In this document: in pieces, positions 24,293 to 35,075 of the stretch
Layout of the letters: every line of letters starts with the position of its first letter
How positions within the stretch are numbered: the first letter of the stretch is position 1
Source of the DNA: Chromera velia
Taxonomy: Eukaryota; Sar; Chromeraceae
Direction of reading: 5' to 3'
Length of the DNA: 46,963 bases
Assembly: GCA_018398765.1 (NCBI GenBank)
Contig: JAHBMJ010000473.1
Span: forward strand, 1-46,963
Notes under the pieces: generated by a model
What the model was told of the DNA's origin: nothing
The model's input: only the letters and a program-made list of their open reading frames with translations
Database searches by the model: none
Position numbers and translations under genes: made by a program

Positions 24293-26779
24293 GTTGGTTA
24301 GCAGAGCTTCTGGCAACACGGGGTAGTAGTGATGGTTAGTAATCTGATCAGCAAGTAGGAGTCCGATAGTGATGAAGTTAGTATCACTTTTGATTGTCTG
24401 AAGTGCTGAAGGGCAGTGGAATCATGGATCTGTCCAAGAAAAAAACTGGAAGAAGAAGAAATTTAGAGGAGGGAGTGTGAGGGAGATTATCATTCTTATG
24501 GACTGATTGTCGTCTCTGGTTTGCTGCAATGAAGCACAAGGTGCCATGCCCATGAAGAAGCGCCCCAGCTATGGAGGAGCTTTGCGCAAAGAGATTCAGT
24601 GAAGGAGGTTTGAGTTCTCTGTCGTTCTCTGTGTGTTTGTTTTAATTTGAGGAGGTTTGTGTGAGGGAACTCTCTGTATGTGTATGTACTGACTGCAGGT
24701 GCAGTGATCTCCGAGTGGAGGGGGACGCTGGTGCGCACAGCAGAACCTTCTACAAGGGGGCCTACTGCACTGTGCAGAGGGAAGAGGAACACGGAGGATT
24801 ACTGGATTTTGTGAAGAGCTCGGAGTGTGTTCGGGGTGGCTGTTTCGGTGTTAGAGGTGAGGCTTATGAGGACGAAAAAAGAGCGACAAGAGGAGGTAGG
24901 TTCACTGGCTATGTCTCAGAAACTTTATGTCGTCTTCTAAATAAACAGTAGTGCAATGGGGGCACGGCGACATACTCACAAGTCAGTGAATCTGTGGGGA
25001 TTGAGTTTTGGAAAATTTGTTTTGGGAGGAGGAAGGATGGGGTGTGAGAAGGAAGGAGACTGTGTGTTGAGGTGGTTGTGGCTTTGGGTGGTTCGTTCTT
25101 TCGCAGTGTCTCTCTGCATCCTGACTATCTTGTTTCTCCAGATAGAACGATATCATGGGGATTCAGGTGGTTGAGATAAAGGGAGAGAAAAGAAGAAAAG
25201 AAAAGAATGAAGTGAAGATTGGAGATGAGAGAGGAGATTGCCATACGAGAAGAACACAGAAAGAAAGGAAGAAGGAGCAATCATTGGAGAAGCAGAGAAG
25301 CAATTCTTGTAGGGAAATGAATGTGGGGATGAGGATGGTGATGATGGGTCTCGATTTGTCTTTGCTTTCCCCTTTATACTCTGATTCCATTCCTTCTATT
25401 CATCTTCGTATTACATTGGGGGTTATATAAATTTTCCACTTTTCTAGAGTGTTCTGTCCTGTCTAGGCCAGGGGGGGAAAAGAGAAGAAGTCGAGAGCTG
25501 TCGCCTGGGTGCACGTTAAGGATCATGCGAGTGCTTTGTTTCTCTGGCTGTCTCTGCCTGTTGTCTTCACTTTCCCTCTGTGTGTCTGTCTGTCTGTCTG
25601 GGTGTTGGGGGGGAGAGTGAAAGGAAATGTAAGAAAGTAGATGAGTTCCAAAAGAGACGCACAGATGACAGAAACAGAAGAGAGAGTACACTTGAAGAGA
25701 GGGGCGTAGGTTTCTTCACGATCCTTGTCACTCTGTATCTGTTCTATTCTTAAATCAAAGAGTCTGACAGATGGAGTGGAAAGGAACGGAGTGTCCATGG
25801 AACTCTAACTGTTTTGTTATGGTTGTTGTGCTACTCCCCTGAGTCGTTTGATTGAGTCCCGCTCAAGGTTGAGTGTGATTGAGAGGTATGTGCAGAGAAC
25901 AAGTTGTAGTCTCTCCTGTGTGTAGAGACTGAGTGAGAAGAGAAGAACATGCGGGACAGTACATGCAAGAAGAGAATGAAGAGCTGAGTGGGGAGAATAG
26001 CCAGCATCAGACTGAGTGCAGAATAAGTGACCATAACACTAACGCAGCAAACGAGAAGAGTGTAGATCAGAGAGAGAGTCACTGAGAGTATGTTGATCCT
26101 GTTTAATTGCATTCTCCAGTTCCGTGATGGTCTTGTTCAAAAAAAAGTGCACACCGTTTGCGGCTGCATTTGTGCGTGTGTAGTCGTAGTGTTTTAGAAA
26201 TTCCTGCAGAGTTCACCCAGCAGGTTGGACATGTTCTGCAGAGCATCGAGCAGAACATCACTACCTCATAGTAGGGGTAGCAGCAGATAGCGTTTAGAGA
26301 ACGGAAGCGCGAACAAAGTGTGTCTGAAGGAGCACGGAGCTACACATCAATAAGCGGGCTATGTGCGAATTCGGCCTTGGCGCAGCGGGGGGCCTGAGGG
26401 GAGAAGACAAAACAGAGAGGTGTAGAGAGGGTAGCGTGTGCAACACACTGAGTGTGTTGTGGGCTGGAGATGGGAGGCATTGCGGTCCTTTAGGACTGGA
26501 GGCCAGCGTGTACCTTGAACAGTCGACTGGTAATTGAGTGCTCAGGGGCTCCAGCAGATGGCGTAAGAGGGTGTACTGAGCCAAACACTTGCGTTTCGGA
26601 GGTCGACTGCAGATGTGTGTGCAGTTCAAAGCCTGTTGATTGGTGTCGTGTGGTCACTTGATTCCCATTTTTATTAGTTCGTTTATTTTGAGAGCGGGTA
26701 GATGTAGGGTGAGAGACGGTGAGAGAAAAGAAAGGAAATGTGAGCCGAGCGTGGACGTCGGCCTTGGCGAGCGGGCAGA

Positions 26780-27093
26780 TGTAGGGCCTGTATGAGGCGC
26801 CGCCGTGAGGCTGGCGGGGCACCTATCTGATTGACGGGTTGCTCACACGGAGTATGGGCGCGAGATCGATAAGCACGTGCGTCTGTGCATTGATCGATAT
26901 TTGCAGTGAAGCATGCATTCTGTTTGAAGCCATTGAAAGGGTATGATGATGGACTTAGCAGTATGACCATTGATTGTCAGACCTTACAATATAGGACTCC
27001 CTCAAGACCATCTGAAGATTTATGCTCCAGTTAAAGCCACCACACTGTTAGGGTTCTTATTTCATATCTAGAGCCCCACGTGCACCTCTGACA
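26780..27093 (+). repeat. 3' LTR of the ADF-inserted element
   Basis: It is the same length as the 5' LTR with no gaps. It is followed by ATATA, the near-copy of ATACA before the 5' LTR. Confidence 0.9.
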
Positions 27094-27284
27094 ATATATA
27101 TGGAGACGCCCAGGAGTTGAAGATCGATCACCTCGCGGACCCCAACACTGACCTTGCAAACAATCAAAACCACTGGAACAGCATGGTTGTAAGTCTTCCG
27201 GAGGACCAGCACGCCTTTGTCGTTTTCGACTTCGCCTTCAACCCATCTCCCACCAAACTTTATCCATCTGAGCAAACGGACTGA

Positions 27285-28217
27285 AGAGCAAACGTCGAAG
27301 GTCTGTGCAGCAGTCTGTATGCTTGTCTGTATATGTGTGCATCTCCATAAAAATTAACCAATCAGCAAAACGGCGAGCCGAGACTTTAACACTGCAATAA
27401 GTGGGTGCCGTACACTCATAGTAAGACACTCCTTAGCTTTCTGGACTTTGGGGAAGCCCTCTCCTTCTTCGAAGGATCGGGTACATGCGCCAAACTGACC
27501 GATCATTCTGGGGAGGGCAAATCCGCTTCCGGAAAAAACAAGCAGCACTGCTTGCGGTGTTAGCGGTTCCGTCTGCACCAGCGAAGGGATAGAGAAGACA
27601 AAGACAGATACGTTGGTATACAAACATATTAAGAAGGAAACATATAAACGGTCCTCTTGTGTGTTTTGTGATGGAGACGCGGTGTGGAGACCAAACCGTT
27701 GCTGGAAGGTCGATGTCGAAAAACGAACAGCGAGCCGTCAAGCGGCAAGCTTCTGTAAAAGATGAGGTCTTTAAAAGTGTGTCCCTTGACTGGACGCTAA
27801 TGATGAAGTGGCAAGCTTTAGTGGCAGAGACTCAGTATGGATGTCGCCGGATGACCATAACCTCAGTTGTGACTGACCTTTATAAATCTCAGTTCGGCCA
27901 GGTTAACATCCTGGTCGATGCGGTCGTTTCTGAAGCTCCTAGACGGCACAAAACGAAGAGACAGCACTGTAGAAAGATGATCCTACTGTCTTTGAACTGT
28001 TTGAACGTTCACCAGTGAGCCAGCTTGGACAGGAGAGCAACAAATTAGCAACTCTACATGCTCAGGAGACGGGGTGTGGAAAGACACAGAAAGTTCGAGC
28101 CCCTCAGGCTGAGAGTCTCACACACAGAGCACCCCCAAGATTCTGACTCAGGGCTTTACTAAGGACCTCTTAGGGATAAAGATTGGCCACTCTGTTTTCA
28201 TCGACTTGGCCTCACTT
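27285..28217. other. Intergenic; one unassigned ORF
   Basis: A + strand ORF of 119 codons (27659-28018) has mixed composition and no recognisable domain or splice context. I do not support it as a gene. Nothing else is evident. Confidence 0.35.
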
Positions 28218-28452
28218 CTAGAAAGCACCAGGGGGTGTCCGACCTATATGGTCAGTTTTAATTTTTTTGATGGCCCCTAACAGAGACACATACCGCGATT
28301 TCTTAACCTAGAATTTTTTTTTACGCTAATCATTTCATATTTTTTCAAGTATAGTTGCTGAAATACTTAAAACGGTAAGTTTCAATACCGAATACCGGTA
28401 TTTAGGGGTCAAAAACGACCGATTATAACCGGTATGTGGTATTTAACAACTC
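28218..28452 (+). repeat. Dispersed repeat, copy B
   Basis: It carries ATGGTCAGTTTTAATTTTTT then ATGGCCCCT, and later GGTATTTAACAACTCT, as in 14800-15135. A possible third, inverted fragment lies at about 38225-38265 (GTTGTTAAT...AATACCGGCGG). Confidence 0.6.
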
Positions 28453-29129
28453 TAGTTTTAGTGTAAATTACTTTAAAAGAATTGTTTCTCTTTTGATGCT
28501 TTTGTTGTAGCAGTTGTTGACAATTTGTTGCTTGCAATTTCTTGTACCGTAATTTGTACGGGATCAAGACTTCTAAAAATTAAAACGGTGGCCGTGTTCT
28601 TGGGCACTACTAAATACTTTTCATATACAAGTATTAATATCAATCAATCAATCACTTAGCAGTAGCAACATCATCATAAGGGTGACAAGGCCGTGCACTA
28701 GATTTCTAAAAAAAAAAAAAACAAGAATTTTTTTTTTAAATCTTTTTTTTTATTTATTTATCATCGATCACTAGCTTGAACTAGATAAACAACTGTTGTT
28801 CAAGTATTGTATAAGTGTTGCAGGGAGTGTTGCATAAAAAACAACCGTTGTTTACGTAGTGGATAAATAGAAAAAAAATAAAAAACTAGCAAAACTTTTT
28901 TTTTCTTTCTTTTTTTATTTAGCTAGTGCAGGGTCTAGCATCACCATTAACTAGATTATTATTAATCGGTCTATAGGCCATCATACAGTACATGAGTCTA
29001 GGACAATGCTTTATTGCTCCTTTGCCAGACCTGCATCATACAACGGGAGGGGGCTTCACTCTTGCAACTCTAAACACCCTGTATTTAGAAAATGCTTTCT
29101 AAATTGCTGATGCCGTTTCCCTTCTGTAG
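28453..29129. other. AT-rich intergenic DNA
   Basis: Long A and T runs (28708-28760, 28869-28920) and TTTATTTA words. No gene is visible. Confidence 0.45.
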
Positions 29130-29258
29130 GAGGAGTGCGACAACTGCAACAGAGACTCTCAGGCAGTAGAGGCAGACAGGAAGACCGGTGGAGAGGGGGG
29201 ACGGGAGATGTACGTAGGAGATGGAAAAAGAACATTCAAAGGTGAGACGGGAAGAGAG
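29130..29258 (+). CDS. Candidate isolated exon, function unknown
   Basis: Forty-three codons are open between a good acceptor (CCCTTCTGTAG, 29129) and a consensus donor (GAG then GTAAGT, 29259). The translation begins EECDNCNRDSQAVEAD and is polar, with one CxxC. A second short open block follows at 29290-29345 with a GTGAGT donor. I recognise no family and could not find the rest of a gene, so chance splice signals remain possible. Confidence 0.25.
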
Positions 29259-30109
29259 GTAAGTAACCATCACATGCATCGAATCGCAGGCCTTACGATG
29301 GAGGGCGCAGACAGATGTTTCGCAAGAGTCGCAGGGCCGGTATGGGTGAGTGTCTGAGTGCCAGGGTGACCTTCATTCGTGCCAACAATTCGCTTTGCGT
29401 GGCGTGTTTTAGAGGGGTGGAGTCTATCGATAGCAACCACTTTCTCTCTCTTTCTTGGGCTCTATCTAATTTGGCTTCAATTACATTCAGAGCCTCTCGA
29501 TCTGCTCTTGTTTCTGTGTGTTCAGTCAGCCGGTGCAGTAGATCGTCTGCTTTGCCCCTGCATGCAGGGCAAACCGCGTCTTCCAGCCCTCTGTACGGTG
29601 CATGGGGGCAGATACTTACGTTCGATAAAATGCTTTGGTCTGTGTATATTGGCGATCATATCATATATATGCCGTTGTATTGCCGCGTTCATTGGCGGCA
29701 TTGCCGCGGAAATTAATGGATAGCTAGGATAGGATTCTAGATAGGATTTTATATTCCGGGAATCCCCATGGTCCACTGTCATGCAGGTATCGTATTGCGC
29801 CGATTATTATACATATTTTATCAATCAATCAATCAATTTAAAATTTTAAAATTGTCAGGATCCTAGTTAGGATCAAGACTACAGGCATAAATTCTATAGG
29901 AAATGTAACTAAAAGTGCAAAAACTTTCATACAACCACTCTTAAGCTTGGACGCATCAAAGCCAGTTCACGAATGATGATGATCATTTACAGCGGCAGCA
30001 GCGCCCTAGGCAGCCCCGCTCCGTGAATGCTAGAGTGAATACGTTCTCTTTGCACTCACTTAGTCACCCGACAATTCTGTGTACGTGTTCCCATAAGCGT
30101 AGCTGCACG

Positions 30110-30119
30110 TACACACACA

Positions 30120-30183
<64 letters not shown>

Positions 30184-30184
30184 T

Positions 30185-30218
<34 letters not shown>

Positions 30219-30226
30219 AGAGAGAA

Positions 30227-30262
<36 letters not shown>
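30110..30262. repeat. Compound (AC)n(AG)n microsatellite, two blocks
   Basis: Two AC-then-AG blocks (30110-30182 and 30184-30262). They lie beyond the last confident PIG-L exon. Confidence 0.95.
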
Positions 30263-30265
<3 letters not shown>

Positions 30266-30410
30266 CGCTGGGAAGGAGCAGGGAGGAAATCGCGGAAGAT
30301 CACACAAACGAGAAATGAAACACATGTTTTTGGATGAAGATGCTGCACCCACTTGCTTGCTTGGGTCTCTTCCTTGGTGCACTTGGCTGCCTGTCTTAGT
30401 GGTAACTGAC

Positions 30411-31230
30411 CATGAGAACAGAACGAAGAGCAAACGATACCATACAAACTGGGACCAGTGTATGACCATTCCACTGCAAAGAAAAAGAAAACATTCTCAG
30501 GCATGGGCATTCCGTTAACAGAGAAGATACTGCATACTCATCTACATTCATTGTTACGGTAGTTCTTCCTTGAGGGGATAGAATGCGACTTTCCAATGAG
30601 CTGCACATTTCTCTGATACAGGTCCGGAAGGCGAAGAGTGCGAGGGTGTTCCTTCCTTTTCATCACAAAGATCATTCGGCTTCTTCAAAGACACAAATGA
30701 AAGGCCTTCGCAGATGAAGAAAGTCGTTCCAGCGGGTCGGTCTAACAAGGCATCTCTCCCTCTCCCTCTCTCCGTATGTGCGTGCGTGTGTGGAGGGAGA
30801 GAAAGGCTCCCTCACCCTTTTTCTTTCAACTCTATGATCGTGTTAGTCGCTGGAAGCTTTTTTTTTATTATTATCAAACTCCCTCCATCCTTCATCCGCC
30901 GCCACTCTGTGCACTCATTCGCTTTCTGTCAACATCAGTGCTCTCATGGTCATGATTGCGATCCATCTGAACAGTCGCCGCTTCTCCATGACTCTCCGAC
31001 CTACCCCAAGGCAGCCACAGAGGACTCGACCGCACACTCAAAGACCTGGCTTGGTCTCTGCTGTGTCCCCTTTCCCCCTTCCCCAACCCTCCGAGAGCCG
31101 AAGATGAGAGAAGCCGTGTCTCTCCTCAACGCAGACGCCCACAAAAAGAAAATCTCCAGCGGACCCCAGTAACGCCGCAACACAGACCTGCGCGCAGACA
31201 ATCATACATACAGGCACAGGCACATACACA

Positions 31231-31269
<39 letters not shown>

Positions 31270-32727
31270 AAAGAGAGAGAGAGCGCGCAAGCAAACACCT
31301 GCCCCCCCAACCCCAATGAAATAAATGCACAAAAGCGAATCACCTTTTCTCCGAGTCCAGCATCAGAACTCGCGGTGTTGTGCCTTCTGCTACTCCGAAG
31401 CCCTTCTTTGAGGTCGAAGTCGTCGCCTTTCCCTTGTTGCCCTTTACCCCTCCACCTTCTCTCTCCTTCCATTTCTTCAAGAAGACTCTGCAGAAGGCAA
31501 AACAGATTATTCAAACCCATGCAGAGGATAGACATACGCAGACAAGTGCCAAGAAAAAGAACTCAAAAGCCTTTCATCCCTCCAGAGGAACCCATGGTCG
31601 TGCAGACACAGAACGAGTGATTGGCAAACCAACAGAGTCACAACTTGTCCCTCGACGCCAGGGATGGATCACCACCGTCACTCGCCACGTCTGAGCAGGA
31701 AGCGAGACAGAGCAAAACATGGAACAGAACCTCTTTTGTTGCGTATGATCCATTCATTCTGCTGAGCCTACTCGAACTTGTGCGCATATCACAAACAAAA
31801 AAGACAGACAGACAGACAGACAGGCAGGCAGACAGACAGACAGACAGACAGACCGACCGACCGACCTTGCGCCTCTGGAGGTAGACTTATGGTTTGGGTG
31901 ACCGCTCACTCCGAGGGCATCGAAGGTCAAAATCTGAACGAACAAACGAACGAATCAACAAAAAGTAGAAGGGAATGGAAATGCACCAACATCAGTTAGT
32001 GACAGTATTCACATAAGGACAGCAGAGAGTGAAACAAAACAGATAGACCACTCACTCACTGACACATACCCCCCCCCCCCCCCCNNNNNNNNNNNNNNNN
32101 NNNNNNNNNNNNNNNNNNNNNNNNNNNNNNNNNNNNNNNNNNNNNNNNNNNNNNNNNNNNNNNNNNNNNNNNNNNNNNNNNNNNNNNNNNNNNNNNNNNN
32201 NNNNNNNNNNNNNNNNNNNNNNNNNNNNNNNNNNNNNNNNNNNNNNNNNNNNNNNNNNNNNNNNNNNNNNNNNNNNNNNNNNNNNNNNNNNNNNNNNNNN
32301 NNNNNNNNNNNNNNNNNNNNNNNNNNNNNNNNNNNNNNNNNNNNNNNNNNNNNNNNNNNNNNNNNNCCCCCCCCCGCACACACACACACACACACACACT
32401 CAAGGAAAAACAAAATCGAATCAGAACAAAACAAAATCACGCGCAAAAAAAAAAAGAACGCGTGCAGTGATACGTAAAGGTATAGAAGAGGAGGACGCAC
32501 ACGCAGAAAGGGGGAAGAGGCAATGTGAATGCCAGTTATGGAAAGGAAAAACAAAACTCCAGATCTCCCAAAAAAACAACGCTAGGGACTCCTGATGCTT
32601 TGAGGATAGAGCATACATGTTGTTTTCATTCATTCATTCATTCATTCATTCATTCATTCATTCATTCGTTCGTTCGTTCATTCATTCATTCATTCATTCA
32701 TTCATTCATTCATTCAGACAGACAGAC

Positions 32728-32763
<36 letters not shown>

Positions 32764-32860
32764 TATATCGTCTTTTCTTTTCCTTTTTTCTCCTTCTTCA
32801 TTCTCTTCAGACAGACAGACTATATGTTTCTTCTTCTCCCTTCTTTTCTTCATGGACACA

Positions 32861-32891
<31 letters not shown>

Positions 32892-34631
32892 CACTGTGAG
32901 AGAGAATAGGGGATCGACTGATGCACGCATGAATGTCCACCAGAGACAGAGTCACCGACTCACCGTGTCAGCCTGTCTCTCTTTGACAGAGGCATCTATA
33001 GCGTCTGCAACTACAGTCTCGTCCCACTGACCCCACCCATCCTGTGAAGAGGGAAGGAGAGAAAGGGAGTCGTCTGTCAGTGCTCGCTCACAGAGAGGAA
33101 CGGAAGGGAGACAAATAGGCCGGCAGAAAAATGCAGAAAGACACCGACAGTGAGGCAAAATATGTTTTGTTTCCTTGCCCCCTCTCACACAGACAGGATG
33201 CCAAAAAGCCAGCCATATTGTGGCAGACAGAAGAGGGGTCATACACACATCAAGACAGACGCAGACATGCAGACGGGATCACTAGAATACCCGACACGCC
33301 GCACCTGCATGCGGTCGTCGTTCAGTGTCGTGACGCGTTCTGAGGGGATTCCGAAGGACTCGGCGGCCTTCGTCAGCTCCTTCTCACGCACAGAACCGAG
33401 ACCCGCAAAGTTGCCTGCAATGATGGACGGACGGGGCAAGAGCATGAACATACATACATCTTACTGTGTGTATAACTTTAGCGTGACGATCAGTGTGGCT
33501 AAAAATGTCACTATTATACAGAGGCACAGCCACCCTCAGGTGAGTGCCTTATTGGGTGTTCACTCAGGCAGCGGTACTTGAAAATCACGTGCAGGCAGAA
33601 TTCTTCTGCGATCGAATTTCCGATACTTCTCAGGGCCTCGGATTTACCCGAGCTGCCCTCCGAGGACGCACAAACTTAATTCTCATACTTGCCTTCGCGC
33701 GCGAACAAACTTGTTCATACACACACGCACGCACACAGCACATACACACACATCGAAACATAGGGCGAGGCGGTGAGGGAGGGCGGAGACAGAAAGAGAG
33801 GCATCGTCGGAAGGGATACATAAAGGGAACGACACTAACCGACGGACCATTGCTCAGGCAGAGGATTGAGACTTCTTTCGTCTGCCCCCTCTCTCCGTTC
33901 AGACTTTGGAGAAGCTTCAGCGTTGGACTGAAGAACATGCTCTGCAAGAAGGTAGGCAGGGAGGCAGGGAAAAATGAAGAAGGGAAAGGGGGGAGAGACA
34001 GGTGCGAAGGCAGAGCAAGGGAAACAGCCAAGGGCGTCACTCATGATAGTATTGTCAGGTGCACGGACGCGGAAAAAAAGAGTGTGATCATGAGAGAACG
34101 TTCGTCCGTGTTTGTGCACACCTGCGTGCAGGCGCGCGCTTTGTGTGTGAGACAGAGAGGAAGATAGAGAGGGACTGGGGGATTTTGGGGGGTGGGGAGT
34201 GGGAGTGGGAGAGGGAGAGGGAGAGTGTGTGCATGTTTGCTCCGACCACTCATAGGAAAAAATAGGTACATCAGACAACAGCCGTCTACGTGCATGTAGA
34301 CACTGAAAGCAGCACAGCGAAGAGAAGCCACAGAATCACTGTGGAGTCTTCAAAACAGCAAGCAGGTGCGCCTACTGCCATCTGCAGCATCTCCCCCCCC
34401 AATTGTCCTTCTCCTGCCCCAACTGCCGCTGCTGACCTCATCGTCTGGGTGTGCAATCACCAGAAGGACTCTCTTGGCTTCTTTCAGGAAAAGAGAGCTT
34501 CTGGACCGCCGCAAGATTCCAACTGCCACCATGATCAGAACCTGGATGGCCCCAGCAACACAGAAAATGGTCACGTAAGTCTGCACCATGCCCGCGCTGC
34601 CGGGCCCCCTGCTGTCTTGACCTCCGCCCAT
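30411..34631 (-). CDS. PIGL: PIG-L, N-acetylglucosaminyl-phosphatidylinositol de-N-acetylase
   Basis: Exons are 34631-34437, 33941-33848, 33414-33305, 33041-32964, 31933-31887, 31487-31344, 31187-31038 and probably 30473-30411. The enzyme removes acetyl from GlcNAc-PI, step two of GPI-anchor synthesis, on the cytosolic face of the ER. An N-terminal membrane segment (IFCVAGAIQVLIMVAVGIL) precedes VLLVIAHPDDE, the zinc/catalytic motif. Then come SMFFSPTL, ILCLSNG joined to NFAGLG, REKEL, GWGQWD, and TFDALGVSGHPNH, the second zinc motif. Exon 6 is longer than usual and Gly/Lys-rich. After it, RSVLRRYWGPLEIFF and WSQFVWYRLLFVLFS match the family C-terminus. Phases agree throughout. The exon 7 donor and the final exon are uncertain, as is the choice between the two starts (34631, 34589). 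The assembly gap lies in intron 4. Confidence 0.85.
31803..31866. repeat. (GACA)n/(GGCA)n/(GACC)n intronic microsatellite
   Basis: Tetranucleotide repeat in the PIG-L intron after the GHPNH exon. Confidence 0.9.
32085..32366. other. Assembly gap (282 N) between C runs
   Basis: The N run is preceded by 16 C (32069-32084) and followed by 9 C and a CA repeat. Proteins drawn across it are meaningless. It falls in the PIG-L intron between the exons at 33041-32964 and 31933-31887. Confidence 0.99.
32627..32892. repeat. (ATTC)n and (GACA)n microsatellites
   Basis: An ATTC/GTTC run (about 32627-32716) is followed by GACA runs (about 32716-32762 and 32864-32890). All lie within the PIG-L intron. Confidence 0.9.
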
Positions 34632-35075
34632 CACGGACCCGTCTCGTCTCCTGTGCAACTCCAACCACACGTGTTGTTCAGCAGCAACCAAGGCAAATAG
34701 TGCACTGGAAGATGCACAAGTCAGCAACGATGTGTGCTGGTGGCGTACAGCGGCGGAGTGACCCATAATCGTGTCACATCGTGTCACAATGTACGTCTTT
34801 ACATACATAGCTGTCCGTAAAATTAAGAATTCCGAGGTAATACTCGGCGATTTCTCGCTCTCATTGCGCGCGGCGGTACACCATGGTGCGTCAACATGCA
34901 GAGACGCCTTGTACGCGCAGCAGCGCGAGTCATGCATGGCGATACTGCAGCCGACTGGTCTATACGGGAATTATAATGGGATTCCATGTGCAAGACTGCG
35001 ATCATCCGGCCAAGCTCCGCTAGCACTCTACTCAACGACCGTACTAGAAAGAGCGAAGAAGGGAGAAAGGCAATC
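34632..35075. promoter_or_regulatory. Shared head-to-head promoter region of PIG-L and ferredoxin
   Basis: 444 bases separate the divergent start codons of PIG-L (- strand, 34631) and the ferredoxin (+ strand, 35076). No TATA box or other known element is obvious. The interval must hold both transcription starts, so a bidirectional promoter is inferred from position only. Confidence 0.5.

Larger units (their letters stand above)
23979..27093 (+). mobile_element. LTR retroelement with no recognisable pol (non-autonomous), inserted in the ADF fragment
   Basis: Two 314-bp direct repeats begin TGTAGGGCC and end CCTCTGACA, giving the canonical TG...CA ends. The flanking 5-mers are ATACA (23974-23978) and ATATA (27094-27098), a target duplication with one transition. 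Two bases after the left LTR, TGGTTAGCAGAGC (24295-24307) resembles an initiator tRNA-Met primer-binding site. The 2.5-kb interior (24293-26779) shows no reverse transcriptase, integrase or protease motif in any frame that I could read. A purine-rich tract ending GAGGAGGGAGTG (about 24440-24476) may be a remnant of a further element. Confidence 0.8.
23880..27284 (+). pseudogene. Actin-depolymerising factor/cofilin, N-terminal half, interrupted by an LTR element
   Basis: After an acceptor (AAGCTCCAG at 23879) the frame reads AIRDDLKSTYVEMKIRDSHK and reaches HGDT at 23978. The LTR element follows (23979-27093). After its 5-bp duplication the same frame resumes at 27099 (YGDAQELKID) and runs through VVSLPEDQHAFVVFDFAFN to TGA at 27282. 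The ADF N-terminal landmarks are present: V..D...., the K.R..HKYI.F.I strand, and the LPE...FVVFDF strand. Family similarity ends about 27243. The last residues look like non-homologous sequence with CCATCTCC/ATCCATCT words, and no C-terminal half follows on this strand. The complementary half is at 12215-12395 on -. No initiator exon was found. Confidence 0.65.

Noticed and set aside
28060-28110. GTTCGAGCC word resembling a tRNA B box
   Set aside because: No matching A box, cloverleaf pairing or terminator at the right distance.
32009-32554. ORFs crossing the N gap
   Set aside because: Their open frame is produced by unknown bases and a CA repeat.
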